From Aldrovandia affinis (taxonomy: Eukaryota; Chordata; Actinopteri; Notacanthiformes; Halosauridae), in NCBI GenBank assembly GCA_029706075.1, contig JAINUG010000148.1, forward strand, positions 1,758,939-1,822,938: a DNA stretch of 64,000 bases, read 5' to 3'. Numbering within the stretch: position 1 is the stretch's first letter; each line of letters begins with the position of its first letter. Both the position numbers and the translations under genes were made by a program. Below, in pieces: positions 25,580-37,544 of this stretch. Under the pieces are notes generated by a model. That model made no database searches. It was not told where the DNA came from and saw nothing but the letters and a program-made list of their open reading frames with translations.

Positions 25580-26955
25580 CAGTAGGCTCCGTTTTTATTC
25601 ACACCCTTGATAGAGATGAACAAAAGAGATTGTATAAAGTAAACTGTATACAAGTAATGAGGTCTATTTTATGCTCAAAAAAATGCATTGGCACGAACCA
25701 CAATCGAACCGTTCACAAATTATACTTTTTTTTTTCTCAGAAAAGTCAAGAATCACAAATGTTCACACCCCTGTTTTCAGTAGTTTGTGGCTCCTCCCTT
25801 GGCTATTATAACAGCAAGTAATCACCTTCTGTAGTGTCGTACAAGGTTATGGAACTTTTTTGGGGGGATGCTCAACCATTCCTCCATGCAGAATTGTTCT
25901 AGTTCCTTCAGATTCTTGGGTTGATGTTTGTGGACTGCTTTTTTGAGTTCAACCCACAAATGTTCAATTGGATTCAGGGCTGGAAACTGAGATGGCCACA
26001 TTAGGACATTGATCTTGTGCTTTGTCAACCATTTCTTAGTTTCTTTGGATGTAAGTTTGGGATTGTTGTCTTGTTGGAAGGTCCATCTGTGGTGCGGCTA
26101 AGGTGTAGCTTCCTGGCAGAGGGAACAAGGTTTTTGGACAAAATGTCTTGGTACATGCTGGAGTTCATGGTTCCATCTATTTTAATAAGGGCCCCAGGGC
26201 CTGTGGATGCAAAACAACCCCAAAGCATTAAAGATCCACCACCATGTTTCACTGTAGGCATGAGGTGCTTTTCAACATTACTTGCATTCTTTGGATGCCA
26301 GACATAACACTGATGTGCATGTCCAAAGAGCTCCATTTTTGTTTTATCTGACCAAAAGACACGGTTCCAATTTGAGTTCAGATGTAATTTGACCAATTCA
26401 AGACACCTTTTTCAGTTAATTGTCTTCAAAAGGGTCTTCCTTCTTGCAACCCTGCCATAAGGCCATTGTCATGTTAGGTGTCGTCGAATGGTAGGTTTAG
26501 ACACCTTGTAACCCCAAGATGCCAGGTTGTTTTGGAGATCTTGAACTGTGCCACTTGGACTTATTTTGCCTCTCTAACCATCCGTATCACGCAAGATAGA
26601 CTGTTCCACTGTTCCACTGGCCTTACACTTCCTAATAATTTAAACAACAGTGGAAACAGTATCTTTTAATACTGTATACTGTATACCACTGTATAGTTCC
26701 ATAACCTTCCAATGAACAGTTGTATATTTATGAAGATTTGTTTTTGTTCAATGAAATGTAAAAGAATAGTTATGGGTATGAACAATTGTGATCCAGATTA
26801 AAAAAAAGTTTTCTGAACAATTGTATTACTATTGTAGGTTTGGAATTTTCAGATTTTTTTTAGCATAAAATATACCTCATTACTTATATAGTTTATTTTA
26901 TAAGTTATCTTCTGTTCATCTTTATCAAGGGTGTAAGTAGAAATGGAGCCTACTG
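25580..26955 (-). mobile_element. Tc1-like DNA transposon (DD34E), inactive copy
   Basis: The ends are inverted repeats: the left starts CAGTAGGCTCC and the right ends GGAGCCTACTG. Both are flanked by TA (25578-25579 and 26956-26957), the usual Tc1/mariner target. The outer repeat motif TTCACACCCTTGATA has a second, inner copy (TTCACACCCCTG near 25760) and counterparts at the right, giving an IR/DR arrangement like that of Sleeping Beauty-type elements. The element is 1376 bp. Its transposase frame on the minus strand is broken. Confidence 0.93.
25822..26610 (-). pseudogene. Broken Tc1-family transposase
   Basis: A DDE transposase relic lies between the inverted repeats. The first catalytic Asp lies in WSDKTKMELFG (codon at 26346-26348), followed by GGGSLMLWGCF. 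The second Asp lies in QQDN (codon 26068-26070) and Glu in NPIEHLW (codon 25963-25965). The last two have 34 residues between them, the DD34E spacing of Tc1. The first Asp is out of frame with the other two, so at least one frameshift lies near 26080-26110. The upstream DNA-binding part (WGYKVSKPTIRRHL) has stops. The protein cannot be active. The open pieces are 26025-26396 and 25822-26028. Confidence 0.92.
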
Positions 26956-26964
26956 TATATGCTC

Positions 26965-27215
26965 AAGAGTTTTGGAGTATATCACCGTATGTCATATGGT
27001 CAGTGTATTTCAGAGTCAGTGTATGTCACAGTATTAGTGTATATCACAGACTCTGTTTATAGCATATACTCGGTGTACTTAACAGTGCACATCACAGAGA
27101 CCAGGGTACATCATGGGTTCAGTGTGTTTAACAGGCTGTGCCACAGAGTCGGTATACATCATACAAACAGAATATATCACAGAGTCTGTTTATATCATTC
27201 GGCAATGAATGCTAT
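26965..27215. repeat. Degenerate tandem repeat, about 18-27 bp unit
   Basis: TCACAGAGTC, GTGTATATCACAG and similar motifs recur about ten times with heavy divergence, immediately right of the Tc1 element. It looks like an old decayed minisatellite. Confidence 0.6.
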
Positions 27216-28264
27216 ATACCACGGTCACTTTATACTTTATATAGTGGCTCATTGTAAATCGCAGTCATAGTTTTTTTTGTTTTTGTTTCGGTTCTTATAT
27301 ATCTGATATATGACCGATATATCAGTGTCTTGTTTAGAAAATGTACAGTGTGTCGTGTTTCTTTCCGCCCCAAGCTTTGTCAGAAAGGTTCTTCTGAGCT
27401 AGGCTCTGTAGCGCTGCTCTGTGTGATCAGTGCATCTCACCACTTAGCTTAGCTAATGGGTCAATAGAGGAAAACATATCACGTGCCCAAACCATAAACA
27501 GCAATGCTACTGGGTACCATAGCTATATAAGTTTATGTAGTAAACTTGCCACACTGGAATATATGTTAATATCTTCTTTGTCAACCTATTATATGTATAT
27601 TAACACTGTATATATTCCATGTCACCATTTTGCCATGTTGGAAAATGTGAAATGTATTCACAAGAGTTTTCATTCAGGTTTATCTCATAAAGTATGCCAT
27701 TATTCCAGCCTCTAGCTCATATCATGAGCGCTCACAGGAGATATAACATGCGCAGAATGAAGAGTTGATGAAATGGTTAATGTGCAGCAGGGTCCTGTGG
27801 AACATAACAAGTCTATAGGTCTTGCCTAAAAAAAGGCAGGTATAGCAAAGAGTGGAGCTCACGCTAGCCGTTGTCCTAGAAATGGGGTGTTATGGGATAC
27901 GGGGGTGGGGGGGGAGTGGGAGGGAGTGGGAATGTAATTATGGGATGGTTGAGAAGAGCAGGAGTCACCGAGAAGCGCGTGGCTCAGCAGAATCTCCCGC
28001 GCCGCTCACTTGTCTTCCGCCAACCTCTGACCGCACCTGTCCGCCCCCTCCCCCTGCCCTTCACCCAAAAATCTACTCTGTGTGCTCTGTGTGTGTGCGT
28101 GCGTGCGTGCGCGCGCTCGTGTGTGTGTGTGTGCGTGCGCTCCTGGCTCCTGCGTAGCACTGTCTGCTCAAATCTGCTGCAGTGCTAAATATTTAACAAG
28201 ACTGTCTTTGATGACCTCGGAACCCAGCCCCCCCATCTCAGTAATAATCAGGTTTAGAGCACCT

Positions 28265-28560
28265 GCGCGTGTTGATGCGCGCTCGCTTTTTAAAGAGAGA
28301 GGGGACGGAGCAGCAGCAGCGACAGCCAGGCCGTCCTCTTCTCCTGCCTGTTGTCGGTCAGCGGCGCCGAAGCCGGAAAGCAGAAGCGGAGGGGGAGAGC
28401 GCGGCTGCGCTCGCCGTTTTAATTGAGCCGGGGCGCCAGCTGCGCGCAGAGCGTTCGACCTCCCCGGACGAAAGGTCAGAGCTTGTCCGAACTGTGCGAG
28501 ACAGCGTGGAGCCGGCCCGCTCCGGGCGCGATCCGATCGAGCTCCGTCGCCCCCTTATAA
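28265..28560. other. CpG-dense patch
   Basis: GC- and CpG-rich segment with a short GCAGCAGCAGCGACAG stretch and CGCGCTCGC motifs, preceded by a GT/GCGT microsatellite at 28085-28140. No exon was recognised. A candidate regulatory island. Confidence 0.3.
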
Positions 28561-29880
28561 ACGGAAAACAAGCCATCGGGGGCCCGTTACACTTTATACT
28601 CAGCCGTGCCAAACTCTACCCGCTGCGCTTCAAAAATGATCAAGTATCCCTAATTAAGCTCTCAGGTGCGAGCTCACAGTGCACGATTAATAAGCAATGC
28701 CCGCAACCCCCCACCTCCGTTCTGAGCAGATCTGTGATATCGCCGTTCTGTGATGGATTTTTAATTAATTACAGGGTCAGGCTTTGATTCTATAATTTTG
28801 TATATTATCGCACTGGCTTACTGTGTCATGTGGAGTATCCGAATATATTCTCTGTTTTTAGTAGGTAGGGTAGTGTTGAAGTTCCCGTAAGTGGCTATTT
28901 TAGAGGATATTTATTTGAATTACCCAGAACCCATATTAATCTGTGCGTCCAAACACATTTAACCTTTATCGCCAGGTGGTTTTTTGATAGTTTCCACTCG
29001 AGGAATGAAGCTTTTCACGATTTCATGTTTGTTTAATCTTCCATAGAGTAAATATTGACTGTAACGCTCTCATAATTTTAAATCATTTTGAAGCTATTTA
29101 GAGGCCACATTTAAATGTGATGTATTCAGCGTTAATGGGAATGAATTGTTTATGCCATGCCTTTGTATGTGATAATTGCAATACTGAGACAAGTGTGACA
29201 TTTGGCAGAAATTGCATGGTGTACTGTTTTTCTTCTGTGAGTGTGGCATATAGGGCCTGACAGCTGCGGTGCTCGGTTTTAATGTGTGACAGGCGTGCAT
29301 GTTTTTGTGTGTGTGTCGTGCTTGTGTCCTTTAATGGGCGCGATATGGCCGTGTTCTGACATACGGACATTGTTTTGTTTGATGGCGAGCGCGAAATAAA
29401 GATTTCTTTATTGTGAGAAAGATTTGAATATGTGGGAAAGCATCCGCGTTCAATGATCTACGGTACACTGACAGGGAAAAGATGGCGCGTCAGCGTTATT
29501 TGACCCGCGCGGGATAAATTAGCCTTTCTATAATCATGACGTGTCGTGGCGTCTCTTTTGTGAGGTTTCGGTGTCTTTTTGATCGATGCGCATCGCTTGT
29601 ATGGCGCCGGTTGTGCGACCTTTATATGGCAGCTGTGTGCGTCTCTGCGTTGCATGACAGATGTGTGCCTATCTGCATTGGAGATGTGGGATTGTCTCTG
29701 TGTTTTTTGATGGGTATGTCATTTTGTAATATACATCATCATAATATTCTACAATATTATTACCGTATATACTGTTCTGTATGCAGTAGTCTATATGTGA
29801 TTGTCTCTGTAATGGATGTCATTTTTGGGTGGGAATTCTGGATGTAACTATATAAACATGTGTGTATTATACCAAGGGGT

Positions 29881-29969
29881 TTGATTATGTGTATATTGTG
29901 TAAGGGATGTGTGATTAGGTGTGTATTGTGTAAGGGATGTGTGGTTAGGTGTGTATTGTGTAAGGGATG
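29881..29969. repeat. 30-bp minisatellite, left block
   Basis: Three nearly exact 30-bp units containing GTGTATTGTGTAAGGGATGT. The last unit is interrupted by the hAT element at 29970, and the array resumes at 31194. Confidence 0.93.
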
Positions 29970-31193
29970 TAGGGCTGATCCCATTTAGTCGACTGGTCGA
30001 TGGGCTGTTGGTCGACCGAGATTTGTTTTGTTCGAGCAGTTACGTGAAAAAAATAAAATAAAATAAAAAATAAAAAAAAAAAAAAAATTCTCCACCCAGC
30101 ATGAGACACCTCACAGTTCGGTGCGCTTGTCAGTAGAATAATCCATTCTGGACGCTGCGAGTATGGCAGTGACTCACTTCCCCTACTCTTAACATAGCTA
30201 GGCCTATATATGTTCTCTTTAAATTATATTAGGCAGTTAAGGTAGTAGTAATGTTGTGAGTAAAACTAATAAAAGTAACATTTTATAATAAATGTGTTTT
30301 GCTAATTGTATGGTTTTTATATTTGTAACTAACAGGCGTAAACCCCCTTTCATGTAGCCTATATTGTATCCTTCTTGTTTTAGGCACGCGAATGTGCATT
30401 TTAATTGTAGCCTAAGATTTGCCTACAGTTAAGGTTAGTGATATAGGCATACTTTAATTACTCATTTCGGTATAACCTAAGAACATAATGTCAAAGAAAA
30501 AATCTGGAGTATGGCAGCATTTCGTTTTAATTGCGGACGATCCAAAAAAAGTGGAATGTAAACTTTATCGTTAATAAAACGAGGAGCAGCCTTTGCCAAA
30601 AAATATGGACAAGCTAGTGTTCCTGTGCCATAACATGAAACGACTGGGGAAGTAGGCCATCGGATGGTCTATGACTTGAGTAAGTTATTTTCGATAGGCT
30701 ATAGCCACTTTATGTTCAGCTTTAGGCTACAATTGAAGACATTAGGCTATGTGTGATCATTCGTTTGTTAGCCTATTTTTTTGCAAAAGAGATTTTAAAT
30801 CCCAATGAGACCAATCTGGTTAATTAAATAAAACATAGCCTATGCATTAGAATGTGTTATGATTGTGGTCAAATAAAAGCATCAGCCTATTATGTGGCCA
30901 TACCGCAACTTCACAAGCGCAATGGCAGAATCTGCAAGGGCAGCATGAAGAGGTTTTTTTTTTTTTTTCAAGTAATCTTGAACTACGGCTTCATAAAGTT
31001 ATTAGCCTATTCTTAGTCATTTGTGTCATTCACTTAAGAAAGTTATAAAACATGAGACAAGCGCAGTGTGCATATAGTTGTATTTATTAAAACTAGTAGG
31101 GTGTGTCATATAGAAGAAAAAAGTTTCGACCAATCGGAAAAAAACGGACGACTTTTGGTCGACCAAGATTTATTTTAGTCCCGGACAGCCCTA
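29970..31193 (+). mobile_element. hAT-family DNA transposon relic
   Basis: The element starts TAGGGCTG and ends CAGCCCTA. Subterminal copies of GGTCGACC in inverse orientation lie near both ends (about 30011 and 31158). The flanking octamers AAGGGATG (29962-29969) and ATGGGATG (31194-31201) match at 7 of 8 bases, as expected for the 8-bp duplication made by hAT transposases. The caveat is that the surrounding minisatellite itself contains AAGGGATG. At 1.2 kb it is much shorter than an autonomous hAT but retains the beginning of a transposase frame. Confidence 0.85.
30488..30577 (+). pseudogene. BED-finger start of a hAT transposase (fragment)
   Basis: From ATG at 30488 the frame reads MSKKKSGVWQHFVLIADDPK, then KKVECKLYR and a stop. 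This matches the beginning of the BED-type zinc finger of hAT transposases (W-x-H/Y-F ... D-P-K-K ... C-x2-C). The second cysteine of the CxxC pair is replaced by Tyr, and the frame stops after 29 codons. Further in-frame traces follow but no catalytic domain was recognised, so the copy is a deletion derivative. Confidence 0.75.
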
Positions 31194-31325
31194 ATGGGAT
31201 GTGTGATTAGGTGTGTGTTGTGTAAGGGATGTGTGATTAGGTGTATGTTGTGTAAGGGATGTGTGATTAGGGATGTGTTGTGTAAGGGATGTGTGTTTAG
31301 GTGTATGTTGCTTAACGGATGCGTC
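31194..31325. repeat. 30-bp minisatellite, right block
   Basis: About four units of the same 30-bp repeat (GTGTAAGGGATGTGTGATTA), ending about 16 bp before the AG of the acceptor at 31340-31341. The last unit is the most diverged. Confidence 0.92.
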
Positions 31326-31341
31326 TGGTTTGCTTCTTCAG

Positions 31342-31469
31342 AGTCAGTGCATCGTCACATGCAGCAGTATGAGGTGGAGTATCTGCAGTTTGCCTTTCGC
31401 TGGATGAACAACCTGCTGATGAGAGAGCTGCCACTGCGCTGTACCATCCGCCTGTGGGACACTTACCAG
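31342..31469 (+). CDS. tbc1d22a: TBC1D22A-like internal exon (TBC domain core)
   Basis: The exon is 128 bp. With the single G carried over from 12533 it encodes 43 residues, starting ESVHRHMQQYEVEYLQ. It contains the TBC-domain signatures FAFRWMNNLLMREL and RCTIRLWDTYQ; the R-L-W-D block is the typical late TBC motif. The acceptor is CAG at 31339-31341 after TGCTTCTT and the donor is GTACTG at 31470. It ends in phase 0, as required by the exon at 54418. The VHRH start resembles TBC1D22A as I remember it, whereas TBC1D22B has VHNH. EVEYLQ and MRELPL are shared with 22B, so the assignment is probable rather than certain. A 30-bp minisatellite ends about 20 bp upstream of the acceptor, and a CA-rich array begins just inside the donor. 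Confidence 0.95.
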
Positions 31470-31474
31470 GTACT

Positions 31475-31596
31475 GTACACACACACACACAGCTAATGAA
31501 ACACACTCACTCACCCTCACACAGTCTCACAGACAGTTCTCACCCTCCCACTTACACACATACGCACTTCACACTCACACCTTCCTTCTCTTTCTT

Positions 31597-31645
<49 letters not shown>

Positions 31646-31653
31646 CTACTCTC

Positions 31654-31715
<62 letters not shown>

Positions 31716-31722
31716 AACACAA

Positions 31723-31774
<52 letters not shown>

Positions 31775-31862
31775 ACTAACTACTCTCAAACACAATCACA
31801 CACACACACACACACAGACACACACACAAACTACTCTCAAACACAATCACACACACACACAC
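31475..31862. repeat. CA microsatellite cluster just inside the donor
   Basis: CA tracts begin a few bases after the donor at 31470 and continue with CT, ACTAACTACTCTCAA and AAACACAATCACA interruptions to about 31862. The ACTACTCTCAA motif recurs three times. Confidence 0.95.
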
Positions 31863-32126
31863 TCTGTCAAGCACACGTTATATTTTGATTGCAAGGAACC
31901 CTCTCTGTCCTGACTGGCAAATTTCTTTCTCAAAGTAAAGGACAAACCTAGCCGCAGTTAGATTGAATCTTCTCCTTATTATACAAGGGTTAAAGGGATC
32001 CATCTTCATTGGCCCATCATATAACACCGACCACACTGTAATATTGGAATATGATACACAAGCATATTTGATAGGACACTTCCAATATACAGGAAGTGCA
32101 TTGATCCAATCACATTTGTCATTCTT

Positions 32127-32490
32127 TTTTTTTTTTTTTTTGAATTTGTTTCAGATTTTCTCCCAATTTAGTAGCCAATTACACCCTCTATTTTTCATGT
32201 CAATCCCCCCCTCGTATTATGAGTTTGCTGCCATAGTCCTGTGACCGGCAGTGACACGGGTGAAGTATCATCTCCTCCGAGACGGCACTCATCAATCCTA
32301 ACTCCGGTACTCCAGAGCCACTCGTACGCAGCAAACTTCACGTCGGCTTCCCTCCCCCCTCCCTGGGGCGGACAGCCAATTGCTGCCCCCTGGTGGCACT
32401 CCCAGCCAGATCCGACTCTGGCGCGGCCGGTGGAATCTAACCCAGTGGCCAGCGTCAAACGTTTTAACCACTAGGCCACCCGGGAGGCCC
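32127..32490 (-). mobile_element. SINE-B copy 2 with target-site duplication
   Basis: Complete minus-strand copy. It runs from a T-rich end (A-rich on its own strand) to the tRNA-like head at 32490 (reverse of GGGCCTCCCGGGTGGCCTAG). It is flanked by CACATTTGTCATTCTT (32111-32126) and CACGTTTGTGATTCTT (32491-32506), a 16-bp target duplication with two differences. Confidence 0.93.
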
Positions 32491-35152
32491 CACGTTTGTG
32501 ATTCTTGACCATAGCTCTGTCCTAGCCAGTCAGGGGAGAACAGCTGGGATTGATTGCCAGGACTCTTGGTGAAACAAAACTGCAGTACAATTTGGCAGTG
32601 CAGGCTTGTTCACAGCAGAGCAAAGAGAACAGGCATTTAAACTTTATACTTTTCTTACATTCCCTACATTGCTCTTTTATGATGCTGTCAGCTGAAGCAA
32701 AAAAAAAAAATTATGCATTGTATTGTATAATAATAATTATAGTATGGTAATGTTGGTATTTCTATCAACAGACAAAACTGTCTGCTTTGTTTATTCCCTG
32801 GCGCAGTTGGAATCATAGAATGGGAATGCCTGCCATGTGATGAAAAAATATAAGCACTTGCAAGCTAGCTCTGTTCGTAACAATGGACAATTGAGGTCGG
32901 CATGCAATCCATAGAGAGGACACTCAGGGCCAGATTTACAAAACTACGTCAAAGTTACTAAGCGGTCAAACCGCTATTAGGCTGTAATTTGCGGGGGTTA
33001 AGTCACATTGCGACTTTCCTTTAGATTAATAGTTCAATCTGTTCATGCATATGTATACCTGGGGTGAACACGCTAAAACGGGGTGGAGGTTATGTAAATT
33101 AGGTCGATTAAGTATTCCGTCTGATTTACTAAAGCATGCCTTAATTGCGACTCTCCTCTTTGCGTGGCAAAGGACACAGGATTTCTATTGACCGATTTGT
33201 CATTAGAATGAATCGTGAATACAGTTTTACTGTGAAAAGAGGCCTTCCTCTTTTCAATGGGGATTCTGACCCATTTGTCAATGTGTCATTGTGGTAGTTA
33301 GTGTAACAATTGTGCTTGTAAAAGGTGAGTGCATCATTTTTGTCTTTTAAAAATCACAATCCCAAACGGTGATGTAAGTCACTGCTAACAAGTTTCCAGT
33401 TTTATTTTCTATTTTACCCATAAAACTAATTCCATCCGAAAGTTGACGGAAATTGTTTTGGTGTGGAATTAGACAATATCATATTAAAGTTAACACCGAG
33501 CTAGCTAGTCACCTAGCCAGCTAGCTAGAAATCGGTGATGTAAGTTACACCATTGAAAGACCTCTGTGTGCTGTGTTGGGTGCCACCCAGGACTATATAA
33601 ATGAGGTGATTAACACAACAAAGTGCTCCATTTAATAGTGATTGTGGTCAAATCATGTGCCTCTTACAGTACAGACCCATGCCAGTGTGTTCAGAGACCT
33701 GTTCCTCTGCTCTCCACTTTACAATCAGGCATGGCCTAGGTTGCAGTCCTAGGCCTTTATTTTCTCAGCACGCTCAACCACAACTAGCATAGTAGAGACT
33801 CAAATTCCCAGCAAGAGTTAAGCATCCTGCCTGTTCCTCTAATTTTTGGAGTGAACTGAGCCAAAGTCCATTGGCTGCGCACACCCCCACAATGCAGTCT
33901 GGGAAATGTAAGCTTTGTACTTTGTGCACGGCGACGGTGCCCACCGAGCAAATAAATCACGATAAATCATGCAATGCAGTACAGTGCTGTTTGTGATAGT
34001 GTGGACAGGAGCGGGGAATGTGAAAAATAGGACAACGATGTTTTTCTGATGTAATCCTCAGAACAAGATGTTTACCAATTATGGATATCGGAGGCCATTT
34101 CTCACAAGTGGTCATCTTTATTACTACTGATACGGATGAGTCATGGTTTCAGAACTTACCGGCACATAATTGTGGCTCATCCGCTCGGACCGAATGGTGC
34201 ACTCGCATAGTGCCCCATTAAGGAGAATAAAACCAGCAAGAACAATCATGTTGCAGTGCCTGGGCCCCATGTTAATACAACTGTATGCAGAAAGCAGAGG
34301 TGGGCAGTATTGGTCCCAGGGAGCATGGTTTTTCAAGCAGCAGCTGACTTATACCTGGAACAGCAGGTTTCTGTTTCAATATCACTGTCATTTAAAACGA
34401 TTAAGATCTGACGTCAAGTGGCAAGGTGTGTATGTATGATTAAAGTGTAGGCTCACGCAGCTTAGCTTATGAGCCCTAGTCTCGAAAAAAACCCGTCACA
34501 TTTTATGACTCCCACACAATAATTGGCCGCCACTGTACACTTCAATTCGGGAAACAATAGGCCGCGTGTATTTTCCGAAATATCAACATGTGTTCATCGG
34601 AGCAACTCTTGTTAAACATCATCGATTTCGCTCTTTACACCACTTTTAATTAGCGGGGTCACGCCGCTTCTGATCAGCTCGCCTCGGGACGTGTTGGACC
34701 GTCCTGGCGGTTGTCATGGCAACTCCCATCGGAGGAGACGCGTTTCTCTTACGTGGCCCCGGTGAACTCTGTCCAGTCCGTCGGAGTCCCTCTCCTTCCA
34801 CTCCCCCACCCCTCCAAAACTTCCTGTGAAGACATCGCCCACTCACTCTGTCAACAGCAGCGTCTGAAAGGTCTTTAAAGCTCGGAGCTTTCAGACTGCC
34901 CTCTTTGGGTTCTCCCCTGTTAGCTGTGATTCAAACTGGGCTTGGCAGTGCCAGGACTGCGGGCCCATGGGGGAGCTGTCGGGGAGCCATCTTGTGTTTC
35001 AGCGCTGTGAGCTTGACCTGACGAACACCATCTAATAACAAGGGAAATATCAGCCCACTTTTTCTCCCTTCTCGTTTAGATGGCGTGACCTTTTCACTTT
35101 ATTGCATTCCAAGGCTTGTCTCTGCATTGTTAGTTTCCTGGTCTGTGAGACC

Positions 35153-35425
<273 letters not shown>

Positions 35426-35749
35426 TGTAGCCTCTCTCAAAGGGAGATGAACCCAGATTAACTCCTTCTCTAAGAGGTACTATATGTACTATTCCTCAAA
35501 GGTCAGATTTGAAAGGTTTTGTGCTGTGATTAGAACAGGAATAGAGGAAGCTGTCGAACAATAAGATGTCAGCTGCTCATCATTGTCATCATCGTCATCA
35601 TACTATAGACTGCAGTAGTTTTATGCCTGGGACAGAGTGAACCAGACTGTGATGTTTGACTCACTTTTCTGGGGTCTTTTTTCACCTGTTTTTACACAGA
35701 TCTGGATGATATTTTGTACGTCTGGTCCTACTCCCTACTCCTACTTTTT

Positions 35750-36119
35750 TCCAGTTTTTTCTCCCAATTTAGTGGCCAATTATACCCTCTATTAATTTTG
35801 ATTTGCCCTCCCCACGTGTTCACTACTCGTTTCTACGAGGCAAGCTAATTTTCCGAGGGCGGCACACTGCTTCCTTCGAGACGGAATTCGCCCACCCACG
35901 TTCTGGAGACACCCTTACGTGCTTCACGGCGAACTCAAGCTGGCTCACCCTCCCCCTCCCTCTGGGACGGACAGCCAAACGCCGTCTCCGATTGGGGCTA
36001 ATGGCCAAGGCCGGTCTGGCAGAGACGGGTTTCGAACCACGTCCCTGATAGGCAGCTCACACTCGTATCAGACCAGCCAAGATGCAGGTGCGTTAGACGC
36101 TACACTATCCGCCGCCCCA
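35750..36119 (-). mobile_element. SINE-B-related element, divergent subfamily
   Basis: It shares the 3' end (minus strand AATTGGCCACTAAATTGGGA) and overall plan with SINE-B but has a different head (GGGGCGGCGGATAGTGTAGC) with box B GTGGTTCGAAACCC. The internal region differs clearly, so it is a sister subfamily or a SINE with an exchanged head. Confidence 0.75.
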
Positions 36120-36345
36120 TTTCTTTTACAATTTCTATCCCCGATTTCTTTTGTACTCTCATTCGATGAGAGCTGCAGTAGACCCCTTGTTGAGAGAAAA
36201 CCTGGGATTAATTATTTATTGTCCTTGACAGTGTGGGGCGAAGATAACCTGTGTGACATCATCAACCCCAATGAGACTTGCCCTGGTCTACAGGTGACCA
36301 AGCGAGGGCATGGGGGCTTGTACAGGAGTCTCCACGGAAGAGAAA

Positions 36346-36346
<1 letters not shown>

Positions 36347-36394
<48 letters not shown>

Positions 36395-36448
36395 ATATCT
36401 CTATTTCTCTCCCTTTCTCTCCCTCCCTCTCTCTCCCCCCTATCTCTT

Positions 36449-36495
<47 letters not shown>

Positions 36496-36632
36496 CTCAC
36501 TCTCGCTCTCACTCTTTCTTTCTCTCTCGCTCTCACTCTCTTTCTTTCTCTCTCTCTTTCTTTCTTTCTCTCTCTCTCGCTCTCACTCTCTCTTTCTTTC
36601 TCTCTCGCTCTCACTCTCTCTGTCTCTCTTTC
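36347..36632. repeat. CT/CTTT pyrimidine microsatellite array
   Basis: A CT tract at 36347-36391 is followed by CTTT runs and repeated CTCTCGCTCTCACTCTC motifs to about 36632. The open frames here are low-complexity artefacts. Confidence 0.95.
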
Positions 36633-37544
36633 CATCTTTAATAAAATTACACAGATAAAGTAAAGTAAGAAATGCATTTAAATAAGATGAGCGTTCCCAT
36701 TTATTTCGTGAACTCTTTCTTTCATTGTATGTCTCTCTCTCTTTCTCTGTGACACTCTTTCTTTCTCTCCCTCCTCCCTCCCCACCCTGGGAAATGTGTG
36801 GAGAATTGATTCAAGGAAGCCAGCTTTTGTCTGCCTTTGTTTACAGTTAAACAGCAGCTCGTCGTTTGGCCGTCAAGGGGACCGATAATTGTATTCAGTG
36901 GCTGTGTGTGCGGTCTGTTTGCGGTTTGCCTTTGTTTACCGGGCAACGAGAGAGGGCAACCACGGCACCAACGCTATCAGCCCAGCCATTGATTGTGACG
37001 CTTGTTGACATGTGTACTTTGTTGTGTACGGGCATTGCGATCACGCTCACTTGTTAGTCAGGGTACAAGTCAATAATCCAAGGATATTACTTAATGCGCT
37101 GCATCGATTTCCTGCTCTCCGAAGTAAAAAGAGGAAAGGAAACCAGCGAGAAATGATGGATTATACACATTAGACTGATTTAAAGAATGTTGACCCCTTT
37201 TTCCTGTGATGACTCAGTTTAATTATTGTTTCTGTATTCAGAATATGAACTTATGGACCCTCGTGTTTTCTAAATTATTGTTTTTATTGATCCTCACCAA
37301 AAACTGTGGTCAGATGACAGCCCTGGGTCAGGTGTATTGAGACTTTCCAGTGGAGCTATCTGCAGCATGAAAAGGCCGGCGGCAGGGCGGGATTGAGATC
37401 TTCCTGTGAAATTGAGAGAAGTTGGAAGATGGTAACCGGGCCCTGGTTGGGCAGGGCCAGGTGTTGAAAGGATGCCTTCAGGTGACCTGGGCGGGTTATG
37501 CCCGTCAGTCTGTCAGCATCGGTAATGCCAGGGTCATCCTTTCC

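Noticed and set aside
32930..33200. Possible DNA-transposon relic (CCAGATTTACAAAA and CTGATTTACTAAAG motifs)
   Set aside because: It resembles fish repeats I have seen, but neither ends nor a target duplication could be identified.
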